Assembly: GCF_023634065.1 (NCBI RefSeq)
Contig: NZ_JALKCV010000001.1
Span: 62,001 to 126,000 of the forward strand
Reading direction: 5' to 3'
DNA from: Microbulbifer litoralis
GTDB lineage: Bacteria > Pseudomonadota > Gammaproteobacteria > Pseudomonadales > Cellvibrionaceae
DNA length: 64,000 nucleotides
In this document: positions 8,196 through 16,057 of the stretch, piece by piece
How the letters are laid out: every line of letters starts with the position of its first letter
Numbering within the stretch: the stretch's first letter is position 1
The notes under the pieces: model-generated
Seen by the model: only the letters and a program-made list of their open reading frames with translations
What the model was told of the DNA's origin: nothing
Databases searched by the model: none
Program-made: the position numbers and the translations under genes

Positions 8196-9518
8196 ATGAA
8201 AAAAATCCCCATTCTTTCAGCAGTTACGCTTTTATCCAGCGCCACAATCTGCAACGCCGACGCACTGGAGCTTGAAGACTTCGGTGGCCGGGTACGCGTC
8301 GAGCACAGCAGCCAGACCCACAACGACTACGACCGGTCCCTGATCAGGCTGCAACCGGAGTGGGAGCTGAGCTACGGTGACAGCACCGAAATCGTGTTCA
8401 AGCCGAGAGTCCTGCTCTCGCCCGGACAGTTTGACGCCGCCTACAACGACCAGGTCGAACGCTCCGAAGCATCCGAAATACATCGCTACAACGACTATGT
8501 CAGCGCCGATCCGTTTGAACTGCACCTGCAGACCCGCGTCGGCGACGGCTACATGACGCTGGGCAAGCAGCAGGTCTTCTGGGGGGCGGCCGACGGGTTG
8601 CGGGTAATGGACCTCGTCAACCCGGTGGATTTTCGCGATTTCATCATGGCCGAGCCAATCGACTCGCGTATTCCACTGTGGATGGCCAACTATCAACGCC
8701 GCACCGACTGGGGACAGCTGCAGCTACTGTGGATCCCCGACAATACCTACAGCGACTATGTCGCAGATCCCGATGGCTATTTTCTCACATCCCCCAAGAT
8801 CATTGCCTCACCACCGCCGTCGACCACCGCCATCAGCGTAGAGCCACTGCAACGACCGGATGGCGACTGGGTGGAAGACGCCGATTACGGTGCAAAGATC
8901 AGTAGAGTCGTCGATAACTGGGACCTGTCGTTCAACTATCTCTACCACTACAACGACGAACAGGTCGTCCGGCGCCGCTGGGTCGGCGATGAAGGACTGG
9001 TAAGCTTCCAACCCTCCTACGAACGCACCCATACGTTGGGAGGCAGCTTTTCCGCTGCCTCCGGACAATTTGTCTATCGCGGCGAATATGCTTTTGACAG
9101 CCATCGCTACATTCTCAGCGAAGATATCCAACAGAACCAGGGAATCGAGCGGCGCCAGGACTTCAGTTATGTACTCGGCATCGACTGGTATGGCTGGACC
9201 GATCACTTCGTCAGCGCCCAGCTGTTCCAGAGCGTGATCAGCGGAAACGACGAAGGGCTGGTGCGTGACAAAGTGGATTCCACCCTGACCCTCAACTTCA
9301 GTCGCGACTTTACCAACCAGATCTGGCGCATTGAAGGACTATTCCTGTACAGTCTGAACGATCGCGACTCCGCCTTTCGCGGGCGGGTCATGTACGATTT
9401 TGACGACCGGCTTTCAGCCTATCTCCAGTACGAAAATTACGCCGGTAACAGCAAGGGGGTCTTCGGCCAGTTTGAAGAGAAGGACCGGCTGATGCTCTAT
9501 TTCGATTATTTTTTTTAA
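8196..9518 (+). CDS. Outer-membrane beta-barrel protein of the transporter cluster (DUF1302-like)
   Basis: A 440-residue protein with a short signal peptide ending around NADA. The rest has alternating aromatic/polar strands typical of a barrel (WELSYGDSTEIVFKPRVLLS, FNYLYHYNDEQVVRRRW) and ends in YFDYFF, whose last Phe fits the barrel-assembly signal. It contains GYMTLGKQQVFWGAADGLRVMD, a pattern I associate with DUF1302-type barrel proteins that sit beside RND and LolA-like genes. The start chosen is the ATG at 8196, which directly precedes a signal peptide; the longer frame would put charged non-signal sequence first. The thioesterase follows after 9 bases. It probably forms the outer-membrane step of the export route (inferred). 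Confidence 0.75.
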   Translation: MKKIPILSAVTLLSSATICNADALELEDFGGRVRVEHSSQTHNDYDRSLIRLQPEWELSYGDSTEIVFKPRVLLSPGQFDAAYNDQVERSEASEIHRYNDYVSADPFELHLQTRVGDGYMTLGKQQVFWGAADGLRVMDLVNPVDFRDFIMAEPIDSRIPLWMANYQRRTDWGQLQLLWIPDNTYSDYVADPDGYFLTSPKIIASPPPSTTAISVEPLQRPDGDWVEDADYGAKISRVVDNWDLSFNYLYHYNDEQVVRRRWVGDEGLVSFQPSYERTHTLGGSFSAASGQFVYRGEYAFDSHRYILSEDIQQNQGIERRQDFSYVLGIDWYGWTDHFVSAQLFQSVISGNDEGLVRDKVDSTLTLNFSRDFTNQIWRIEGLFLYSLNDRDSAFRGRVMYDFDDRLSAYLQYENYAGNSKGVFGQFEEKDRLMLYFDYFF

Positions 9519-9527
9519 AGGCAAATC

Positions 9528-10283
9528 ATGCAACTGTTCTGTTTGCCCTATGCCGGCGGCGGTGCCACCGGCTTTCACTCACTGCGCGAGCATGTCGCCG
9601 GGGAGATTGAACTCCATGTCCTGTCACTGCCGGGTCGCGAGCAGCGTTTCAGTGAACCGCCGATCGATCGGCTGATGCCCATGCTCGACTGCCTGCAGGC
9701 ACAATTGCAACAGTCGGTAACCGGGCCCTATGCGCTCTACGGCCACAGCATGGGAGCGCTGCTGGCTTTCGAGCTGGCACACCGACAGATGGCGGGGGCC
9801 GGACCGCGACCACAGCACCTGTTCGTCGCCGCGCGGGGTGCTCCAGCCCTCGATGGAGAATACGAGCGCTACAGCCATCTGCCGGATCGGGAGTTTCTCG
9901 AACGCATCGGCCGATTTGGCGGCCTGCACCCCGCCATCTTCGATACACCGGAGCTGCTGCAATTGGTATTGCCGATACTCCGCGCCGATTTTCGGCTACT
10001 GGACAGATACCAGTACCTGCCCCGTCCGCCGCTGCAGATTCCGATAACCAGCCTGCATGGCGCTGATGATCCGGGAGTGCGGGAGGACTGGGTGCGGGCC
10101 TGGCAAAGCGAAACCAGCACCGACTATCGCCACCACCGGCTCCGCGGCGGTCACTTCTTCCTGGCGGAAGCCGCCGCGGAGTTATCCGCCGTAATCGGGG
10201 ACACGCTGAAAAACCGGCCGCAACAGTACCGGGAACAACAACCGGCAGCTCTGCCGGATGAGGCGTCAATCTCATCATATTGA
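9528..10283 (+). CDS. Type II thioesterase (GrsT/RifR-like)
   Basis: A 251-residue alpha/beta hydrolase with FCLPYAGGGATGF at the N-terminus, the nucleophile elbow GHSMGALLAFELA (Ser near residue 76) and the catalytic His in RGGHFFL near residue 207; an Asp in GADDPG fits the third position. These are the marks of external thioesterases that clear misprimed carrier proteins or release products of PKS and NRPS lines. It is the last gene of the tight run from the PKS and supports an assembly-line role for that cluster. Nothing looks damaged. Confidence 0.92.
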   Translation: MQLFCLPYAGGGATGFHSLREHVAGEIELHVLSLPGREQRFSEPPIDRLMPMLDCLQAQLQQSVTGPYALYGHSMGALLAFELAHRQMAGAGPRPQHLFVAARGAPALDGEYERYSHLPDREFLERIGRFGGLHPAIFDTPELLQLVLPILRADFRLLDRYQYLPRPPLQIPITSLHGADDPGVREDWVRAWQSETSTDYRHHRLRGGHFFLAEAAAELSAVIGDTLKNRPQQYREQQPAALPDEASISSY

Positions 10284-10304
10284 CTGTAAAGCACACTTGA
10301 CATG
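10283..10304. promoter_or_regulatory. Candidate operator O1 (imperfect 9-4-9 palindrome)
   Basis: ACTGTAAAG, four bases, CTTGACATG. It has the same architecture as the perfect copy 40 bases downstream and contains the -35-like TTGACA (10297-10302). Two half-site positions differ from the perfect copy on the left and one on the right. Confidence 0.6.
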
Positions 10305-10325
10305 CGGTAAGCCGCTCCATAGCAT
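10297..10325 (+). promoter_or_regulatory. Candidate sigma70 promoter
   Basis: TTGACA (10297-10302), a 17-base spacer and TAGCAT (10320-10325). The -35 is a full consensus match and the -10 matches four of six. It would drive the membrane protein gene at 10378 and possibly the genes through the XRE regulator. Both hexamers are overlapped by palindromes, which suggests repression. Confidence 0.55.
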
Positions 10326-10344
10326 GTAAAGACTGCTTTACATG
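10323..10344. promoter_or_regulatory. Candidate operator O2 (perfect 9-4-9 palindrome)
   Basis: CATGTAAAG, four bases, CTTTACATG is a perfect dyad covering the -10 region. A dimeric helix-turn-helix protein such as the XRE regulator at 11937 is the obvious candidate, giving autoregulation of the block (inferred). Confidence 0.65.
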
Positions 10345-10377
10345 CCGCGGCAACGATACGAAGAGGTGGAGCACTCC

Positions 10378-10782
10378 ATGTCGAAAGAAGATGAAGATGT
10401 AGTCAGGCTGAGCCCGGCCTACCTGGCCCGGATACTGATCGGCCTGATTCTGTTGGCTGCGGGAATAGCGGCTTCATTCGCACCGCTCTACCTGCAGGCA
10501 GAGGTCAGTCGCTGGCTGATTATCGGGGGCCTGTTGCTGGCCGCCGCAGGGCTGGTATTCCTGGTGCACTTCTTTTACCGCCGTTGCGACGAATTTCACC
10601 AGAGCCTCCATCGGCAGGCATGCGCCATTGCGCTGCCGGTCCTGCTCTCGCTTTTCGCCATGATCGGCGTCTTGCAGGTGAACAGGCTGCTGCCGGCTTT
10701 CAACAGTTTCTGGGCGATGCTGCTGGTCCTCGCAGTATGGGCGATCAGCCTGTCGCTGAGTGACAGGCGCTACCGGCCCTGA
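10378..10782 (+). CDS. Four-helix membrane protein paired with an XRE regulator
   Basis: A 134-residue protein with four predicted helices (around YLARILIGLILLAAGIAA, WLIIGGLLLAAAGLVFLV, IALPVLLSLFAMIGVL and FWAMLLVLAVWAISL) and a conserved-looking RRCDEFHQSLHRQA segment between helices 2 and 3. Small membrane proteins of this shape (DUF2178-like and similar) often occur with a short XRE regulator. The start is the ATG at 10378 after GAGGTGGA; an earlier ATG at 10342 lies inside the candidate operator and is less likely. It is the first gene after the palindrome-covered promoter. I do not recognise a specific function. Confidence 0.75.
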   Translation: MSKEDEDVVRLSPAYLARILIGLILLAAGIAASFAPLYLQAEVSRWLIIGGLLLAAAGLVFLVHFFYRRCDEFHQSLHRQACAIALPVLLSLFAMIGVLQVNRLLPAFNSFWAMLLVLAVWAISLSLSDRRYRP

Positions 10783-10871
10783 CAACCAAAGCCCAATCGT
10801 GAACTGGGCCCGCAGGCAGGGATTGGCCCCGGGGATAAATCAAAATTGCGATGTTAGATGAGGGAACAACA

Positions 10872-11918
10872 ATGAGTGAACGAGTACTGGTCACCGGAGC
10901 CAGCGGTTACCTGGCGTCATGGGTCGTCGAATACCTGCTCCGCGAGGGGCTGGAGGTGCACGGTACGGTGCGAAACCTGCACGACCGGGACAAGATCGAA
11001 CACCTGCTTGAACTTGCGGCGGAGTACCCGCAAAAGCTGAAACTGTTCGAAGCCGACCTGCTCGTTCCCAAGAGCTTTGACCCCGCGATGGAGGGCTGCT
11101 CCCTGGTAATCCATACCGCCTCTCCCTATCTGTTTGAGGAGGCCAAATTCCCCGAAGAACAGTTGCTGCGGCCGGCCCTGGAGGGAACCCAGAATGTAAT
11201 CGACAGTGTCGAGAGAACACCGTCGGTAAGGCGGGTGGTCCTGACCAGCAGTGTCGTGGCCCTGTACGACAACGCTCGCGAAGTCAACGAGGCAGGGGCG
11301 TCACTGGTAAAACCGGACGATATCAACCGCAGTTCCAGCCTCGCCAGCAACCCCTACGCCTACGCCAAAACCCAGGCTGAACAATGGGCCTGGCAACAGC
11401 AGGAAAAACAACAGCGCTGGAGCCTGGTCACCATCCATCCGGGCGCCATTTTCGGCCCGTCACTATCGCGACGCGTAGACAGCACCAGCATCAATATGAT
11501 GCGGCAGTTCATCAACGGCTCTTTCCGCAAGGGCGTACCGCGGCTGTGGCTCGGCCTGGTCGACGTAAGGGATGTTGCAGAGGCGCATATAAAAGCCGCC
11601 CTGGACGGCGAGGACCAGGCCCGCTACATCGTGGTCTCGGAGAGCCTGCGCCTGCTGGATATCGCGCGCCTGATCGATGCAGAGCGCTTCAATATCAGCG
11701 ACAAACTTCCGACCAACGAGGCACCCAAATGGCTGCTCTGGTTTATTGCGCCACTGATTGGGATGCGCCGCAGTTACATTTCAAACAATGTCAACTTCCC
11801 GTTGGAATTTGACGACGAAACCAGCCGCAAAAAGCTGAAACTTGAGTACTTCGAACCGGCCAAAACCCTCAATGACCATGTAGAGCAACTGTTTTCCGAC
11901 AATCTCGCCAACTGCTAG
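10872..11918 (+). CDS. Extended SDR, dihydroflavonol-reductase-like NAD(P)-dependent oxidoreductase
   Basis: A 348-residue extended short-chain dehydrogenase. The Rossmann motif is TGASGYLASWVVEYLL at the N-terminus, the catalytic Ser lies in LTSSVVALYD, and the YxxxK pair is in NPYAYAKTQAEQW near residue 163. The C-terminal part (about 230-345) is the variable substrate-binding half. Closest in style to dihydroflavonol or methylglyoxal reductases. The ATG at 10872 places the fold at the start of the protein. It ends 18 bases before the XRE gene. It could reduce a keto or enoyl product of the PKS locus, but a house-keeping carbonyl reductase is equally possible. Confidence 0.85.
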   Translation: MSERVLVTGASGYLASWVVEYLLREGLEVHGTVRNLHDRDKIEHLLELAAEYPQKLKLFEADLLVPKSFDPAMEGCSLVIHTASPYLFEEAKFPEEQLLRPALEGTQNVIDSVERTPSVRRVVLTSSVVALYDNAREVNEAGASLVKPDDINRSSSLASNPYAYAKTQAEQWAWQQQEKQQRWSLVTIHPGAIFGPSLSRRVDSTSINMMRQFINGSFRKGVPRLWLGLVDVRDVAEAHIKAALDGEDQARYIVVSESLRLLDIARLIDAERFNISDKLPTNEAPKWLLWFIAPLIGMRRSYISNNVNFPLEFDDETSRKKLKLEYFEPAKTLNDHVEQLFSDNLANC

Positions 11919-11936
11919 TGGGCACTGAGGCGCACC

Positions 11937-12128
11937 ATGAAGAACCGGTTAAAGGCATACCGCCAGAAGCAACAACTCACCCAACAACAGATGGCAGATG
12001 TCCTGGAAGTAAGCCGCCAGACAGTAATCTCCATCGAATCGGGAAAGTACGACCCCAGCCTGCCGCTGGCGTTCAGGATCGCCCGGTATTTTGGCGCAAG
12101 GATAGAGGATATTTTTATTCCCTCGTAA
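11937..12128 (+). CDS. Short XRE-family transcriptional regulator
   Basis: Only 63 residues, almost all of them one Cro/CI helix-turn-helix: RLKAYRQKQQLTQQQMADVL, then SRQTVISIESGKYDPSLPLA and an IARYFGARIEDIF tail. This is the compact family that usually regulates a neighbouring small membrane protein and itself. The perfect palindrome at 10323-10344 upstream of the linked membrane protein gene is a plausible binding site. Confidence 0.9.
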   Translation: MKNRLKAYRQKQQLTQQQMADVLEVSRQTVISIESGKYDPSLPLAFRIARYFGARIEDIFIPS

Positions 12129-12168
12129 GCATGCGTACCCTGTAAAAGTATTAAGGAAGATACATCAG

Positions 12169-12870
12169 ATGGCTACCAACTGTTTAATTTTCGACGAGAA
12201 CTATATATCCCTCCTGGGTATCAGTTCCATGGTTGAGGAGAGCTTCCCCGATTGGCGCCTCTACCGGAGGAAAAGTCTATGCGATGCACAGAAGTTCCTT
12301 CGCGATGATCTTGCCCCGAAAGTCAACCTGGTGATAATCGGTTTAAGCAGTGACAGAGATGTCCAGTCGATAGCCGATTTCATCCAGCTGGCAAAGAGGC
12401 GCTCGCTGCGCACCCTGGTCATATCCAATTTGCCTGACAGGCTGGTGGCCGACCGTCTCGGTCGCTGCGGCAACAACGGCTACATACTGAAAGATGACAG
12501 CGTCAGCAATATCAACCGGGCGATAACGCTGGTTGCATCCGGGGAGTGCGATATATGCTCCAGCTTCCAGGAAGGAGTGTTTCCCTTTGGCTCCCAGAGC
12601 GAAGCATCACGGGCCATTGCCAACATGACCCGGCGGCAGAAAGACGTCGTCGACCTGCTGCTGGCAGGCTATTCAAACAAACGGATAGCCAACTACCTGA
12701 AGTTGAGCCAGGGTACCATCAAGAATTATGTTTTCGACCTGATGCGTCTTCTCAATGTGACCTCGCGGCTGGAATTGGCCCTGACGGTAAGGGAGCACGG
12801 GTACCGCCCGAGCACGATGCCAATGGTTTCTCCCGGGCAACCGTCCCAGTATCTGGTAACGGCCTCTTGA
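12169..12870 (+). CDS. LuxR/NarL-type regulator with an atypical receiver domain
   Basis: A 233-residue protein. The first ~125 residues look like a receiver fold: LIFDENYISLLG at strand 1, VNLVIIGLSS at strand 3 and GNNGYILKDD at strand 5, which keeps the conserved Lys. At the strand 3 end, where the phospho-acceptor Asp belongs, the sequence is IIGLSS, so normal phosphorylation looks impossible. The C-terminal helix-turn-helix runs from MTRRQKDVVDLLLAGYSNK to SQGTIKNYVFDLMRLL. No sensor kinase is near. It probably responds to protein contacts or a ligand, or is constitutive, and may control the PKS locus (inferred from proximity). Confidence 0.85.
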   Translation: MATNCLIFDENYISLLGISSMVEESFPDWRLYRRKSLCDAQKFLRDDLAPKVNLVIIGLSSDRDVQSIADFIQLAKRRSLRTLVISNLPDRLVADRLGRCGNNGYILKDDSVSNINRAITLVASGECDICSSFQEGVFPFGSQSEASRAIANMTRRQKDVVDLLLAGYSNKRIANYLKLSQGTIKNYVFDLMRLLNVTSRLELALTVREHGYRPSTMPMVSPGQPSQYLVTAS

Positions 12871-12953
12871 AGAGCCGTTAAACGGCAATGAGTTCTCCGC
12901 AGCCATCACAATGCACCCCGCAAACGATCTGTAGATAGCAGGGCAGGCACCCT

Positions 12954-13346
12954 TCAGCGCCTGCCTCTCAGCTGATCGACACTCCAACTGCCGCCGCCGG
13001 CGACGAACAGGTACAGGAACACAAAGCAGAAAAGCACTGCTGACTCGCCGCCATTCGTCAGGGGCCAGAACGATTGGGGCGCGTGCGCTATAAAGTAGGC
13101 GAACGCCATCAGGCCCGACAGCACAAATGCGGTGGGGCGGGTGAAGAGTCCGATCAGCATCAGGAAACCGCCGAACAACTCCAGTATGCCGGCCACGCCG
13201 GAGAGTGAAAACAGCTCGAATGGGTGACGCTGCGGTGCCGGAAAACCCAGTATTTTCTGCGCGCCGTGCTGCATGAACAGGAAAGCCGTCACGATGCGCA
13301 ACAGGCTCAGCACCCGGGGCTGCCAGCGGTTTAGCAGATCTTTCAT
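12954..13346 (-). CDS. DoxX family membrane protein
   Basis: A 130-residue protein with four helices typical of DoxX: VLSLLRIVTAFLFMQHGAQK at the N-terminus, GVAGILELFGGFLMLIGLF, AFVLSGLMAFAYFIAHAP and the C-terminal AVLFCFVFLYLFVAGGG. The HGAQK motif after helix 1 is characteristic. The start at 13346 has GGAG six bases upstream; an in-frame ATG 12 bases earlier has no clear ribosome site. An inverted repeat (12942-12948 with 12959-12965) overlaps the stop and could form a weak terminator. The protein lies in the inner membrane; the exact role of DoxX proteins is unsettled. Confidence 0.88.
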   Translation of the reverse strand: MKDLLNRWQPRVLSLLRIVTAFLFMQHGAQKILGFPAPQRHPFELFSLSGVAGILELFGGFLMLIGLFTRPTAFVLSGLMAFAYFIAHAPQSFWPLTNGGESAVLFCFVFLYLFVAGGGSWSVDQLRGRR

Positions 13347-13457
13347 GGCCGTCTCCATATTGTCGGTCGGGAGGGAAATCGCATCCCTGTGAAACTCCTG
13401 TGAAACTATAGCAACTTCTGTCTATTCCGCAGACGGTACCGGCTCCAACGTTCCCGT

Positions 13458-13595
13458 TCAGTCTCTCCCTTCGATCATCCGCTCCGGCTTCCAGTGCCGG
13501 CCGGGCAGCGCGGCAAACTCCGGAGCCGGATACCCGCCTGATAGGAGTTCGAGCTCTCGGTGGACGCGGCGCCGGATACCTTTCTGGCGGTCCAT
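13458..13595 (-). CDS. Small ORF, unknown
   Basis: An open frame of 45 codons beginning 9 bases after the stop of the flavodoxin reductase gene and on the same strand. The protein is basic and rich in Arg, Glu and Pro, with no helix or known motif. There is no good Shine-Dalgarno sequence before the ATG. It may be a real short tail gene of the iron cluster or chance in GC-rich DNA. Confidence 0.3.
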   Translation of the reverse strand: MDRQKGIRRRVHRELELLSGGYPAPEFAALPGRHWKPERMIEGRD

Positions 13596-13604
13596 GGCAG
13601 ATAG

Positions 13605-15092
13605 TCAGTAGAGATCGCGCCGGTAGCGGCCTGCCTCGATCAGTTGCTCCACGGTATCGTCGCCGAGCAGGAACTGCAGCACTTCGTGCACGCCCTCGCC
13701 CATGCCGGCCATGCTGCCGCAGACGTAGATATCCGCCCCGCGGGACAGGAAAGAACGCACTTCGTCGGCATTGGACGTGAGAATATGCTGCACATAGCGT
13801 GCATCATCGGTGCCGCGGGAGAAGGCCCGATCGCAGCGGGCAATGATCCCCGCCTCTTTCCAGGCTGCAATTTCATCGACCAGCTGGCAGTCCGATTCCG
13901 GGCTGCGCTCACCGATAATCAGCCAGGCCCTGCCGGGGCTGCCGTGCAGGGCCCGCTCGGCGAGCTGCGCGCGCAGGCCCGCCAGGCCACTGCCGGCGCC
14001 GATCAACAGAAGCGGGCGACCGTGGTCCGGTGTCCGGCAACTGGCGTTGTTGCGAATACGACCGGCCACAAAGTCTCCGATAACGGCGTAGCGGGTAAGC
14101 CAGCCGGAACCGAGGCCGGGATTGCCCTGCTCGTCCAGCTGCTGGCGCACCAGCAACACCAGTCTGCCCTCCTCCGGGCACGACGCCACGGAATATTCCC
14201 GCTCCGGTAACAGCGGCCAGCCGGCAATATCATCGGCGGACAGCAGCACCCGGGCATCGTCCAGTCTGTCCGACAGCTGCCGTTCACCCAGCCAGTCCAC
14301 CAGTGTCTGCGAGCGGCCGGCAACGGTTATCCGGGTGGTACCATCCAGGCCGTGCCGCACGAGCCACTGCTCCACCTGTTGCCGCGCCAGCCGCGGGCGC
14401 ACCACGAAAATATCGCCGGCGCGCCAGAGGGGCAACGGCCCGCAGGCGCGCAGCACAATGCGGTAGAGCGGGTTGCCCGGACTGCCGGGGTTGAGCAATT
14501 GGCGATCCACCAGCTGCCAGTACTGGGCGCCCGGCTGCGCGCGGTCATCATCCCGGATCGATGGGACTGCCGGCATTCCATCCGCAATGCCACTGTCGAT
14601 CCGTTCCAGCGGTTCCAGTGCCCGCGCGCCCATGGCCGCGAGGCCGTCGTGGACACGCTGGCCGAAAGCGCAGAAATTCGCATAGGCCCGATCGCCGAGT
14701 GCGACGACCGAGTAGGACAGGTGCGACAGATCCAGCGATTGTGAACCCGCCGAGCCCAGGTAGATGCGGGCAAAGCGGCGACCGTTGTCCGGCGGCTCGC
14801 CCTCACCGTAGGTGCTGACCACAAACAGCGCCCGGCGCGCGGACAGCAGTGTCTCGCGCGAGACGCCACTGAGCGGCAGCAGCTGCACTTCGCCATCCGC
14901 CCCGAGCAGCTCGGCCCGCTGCCGGGCCAGCGCTTCCGCGGTGCCGCCCTGGCTGGCATAGGCCACCAGCGCGGCGCCGTCCAGCGGCGCGGCCGGACGC
15001 GCGCGCCGCTGCCGCCAGTAAAGCCCGAAAACCCAGGCACACCAGGCGACGATCGCAACCACCGCCAGGGCGTTTCGCAGGAACTCCGTCAC
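13605..15092 (-). CDS. Flavodoxin/FNR-type reductase, sulfite-reductase flavoprotein-like, membrane anchored
   Basis: A 495-residue protein with one N-terminal helix (ALAVVAIVAWCAWVFGLYW), a flavodoxin domain (ASQGGTAEALARQ near residue 50 and FVVSTYGEGEPPDNG near residue 90 for FMN) and a ferredoxin-NADP reductase region (EYSVASCPEEG, GAGSGLAGLRAQL, then YVCGSMAGMGEGV at the C-terminus). The order matches CysJ and P450 reductases. It starts with GTG. It is the last large gene of a minus-strand run with DUF4198, DUF2271, PepSY and a TonB receptor, so it probably donates NADPH electrons for ferric siderophore reduction at the inner membrane (inferred from context). Confidence 0.88.
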   Translation of the reverse strand: MTEFLRNALAVVAIVAWCAWVFGLYWRQRRARPAAPLDGAALVAYASQGGTAEALARQRAELLGADGEVQLLPLSGVSRETLLSARRALFVVSTYGEGEPPDNGRRFARIYLGSAGSQSLDLSHLSYSVVALGDRAYANFCAFGQRVHDGLAAMGARALEPLERIDSGIADGMPAVPSIRDDDRAQPGAQYWQLVDRQLLNPGSPGNPLYRIVLRACGPLPLWRAGDIFVVRPRLARQQVEQWLVRHGLDGTTRITVAGRSQTLVDWLGERQLSDRLDDARVLLSADDIAGWPLLPEREYSVASCPEEGRLVLLVRQQLDEQGNPGLGSGWLTRYAVIGDFVAGRIRNNASCRTPDHGRPLLLIGAGSGLAGLRAQLAERALHGSPGRAWLIIGERSPESDCQLVDEIAAWKEAGIIARCDRAFSRGTDDARYVQHILTSNADEVRSFLSRGADIYVCGSMAGMGEGVHEVLQFLLGDDTVEQLIEAGRYRRDLY

Positions 15093-15107
15093 CGTGCTTT
15101 CCCCGAC

Positions 15108-15941
15108 CTACAACGGCAGCACTTCGAAAGTCGCGGCGTACTGGCCGCGGCGTCTGGTGGCCGGCGCAGCGGCTTTATCATCCTCGTACTCGGCCTCCAT
15201 AAAGTAGCGGCCAGCCGCCGGCCAGGTGACGCTGAACAGGCCTGCGCCGTCGGACTTCACAGTGATCTCTTCCTGGCTGTCGCGGTAGCGGCTGCCGCCG
15301 GGCACCAGCACCACCTCTGCATCCTGTGCCGGCTCACCGTCGATCAGCAGTTTGAACTGCGCGCTTTCCCCGGCGTAGAGATCGTTCGGATGGGTGACCG
15401 GTACCAGCTCCAGGCCGACACCGGTGGACGCGAAGACATCGTCGCTGGGCGCGCCGGCGGTGACGAAGGTCTCGATGCGACGGGAGCCGCGATACACGCG
15501 CAGATCTTTCGCATCCCGGGGTACGGCGGAATCGAATTCGGAATCGTCGGCGGTTTTACCGCGGCCCGGCCACATATGGCGCTTGCCGTCGGCATCGCGC
15601 CAGAAAGCCCGCAGGCCCGCGGAGGCGGTGCTCACTTTATAGGTACCTTCTTCCTTGAGCTGCAGGTCGAAGGTACTGCGGTATCTTCCCCTGCTGGCGT
15701 TTTCCAACGCCAGTGATTCACCACCCGGTCCCCGTACCTGCAGGCCATCGATTCGCAGTGCGACATGGTCCGGGAAGAAAATGGTATTGGAGACCGCGGC
15801 ATCGAAAGTGACATAGGGGTCGTCGCCGGACAGCACGGTGGCACCGGGCAGGATCCAGGCGCGGTGCGCCTGGGCCTGCATGGCGGTACCGGCGGCGACC
15901 GCCGCGGTCAGCAGGACTTTTGCGGCTAGGCTTTTTTTCAT
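15108..15941 (-). CDS. DUF4198 family periplasmic protein
   Basis: A 277-residue secreted protein. The signal peptide ends at QAQA before HRAWILPGATVLS, and that HxxW start of the mature chain is typical of DUF4198. Later landmarks are VTFDAAVSNTIFFPDH and the C-terminal beta-sandwich half around ELVPVTHPNDLYAGES and VTWPAAGRYFMEAEYED. Family members are often found with TonB receptors and PepSY proteins in metal uptake loci, as here. It lies 15 bases upstream of the reductase gene. Binding partner unknown; periplasmic metal or siderophore handling is inferred. Confidence 0.88.
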   Translation of the reverse strand: MKKSLAAKVLLTAAVAAGTAMQAQAHRAWILPGATVLSGDDPYVTFDAAVSNTIFFPDHVALRIDGLQVRGPGGESLALENASRGRYRSTFDLQLKEEGTYKVSTASAGLRAFWRDADGKRHMWPGRGKTADDSEFDSAVPRDAKDLRVYRGSRRIETFVTAGAPSDDVFASTGVGLELVPVTHPNDLYAGESAQFKLLIDGEPAQDAEVVLVPGGSRYRDSQEEITVKSDGAGLFSVTWPAAGRYFMEAEYEDDKAAAPATRRRGQYAATFEVLPL

Positions 15942-15970
15942 CGGATCTCTCCTGGTTAAAGATAACGTTG

Positions 15971-16031
15971 GGGTGCGTCGTGGGCACCCTATCGGCCGGC
16001 TCCGTCCGGCCGGTGCGCACGGCGCACCCTA
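15971..16031. repeat. Palindromic intergenic repeat
   Basis: Lies between the DUF4198 and DUF2271 genes. It begins GGGTGCG and ends CGCACCC, with GGGTGC/GCACCC and GGCCGG/CCGGCC hairpins inside. A related GGGTGCGC/GCGCACCC pair lies at 32482-32550. It may act as an mRNA punctuation element in this minus-strand run. Confidence 0.5.
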
Positions 16032-16057
16032 CCCGGAACAAAAAACCGGGCAGTTTC

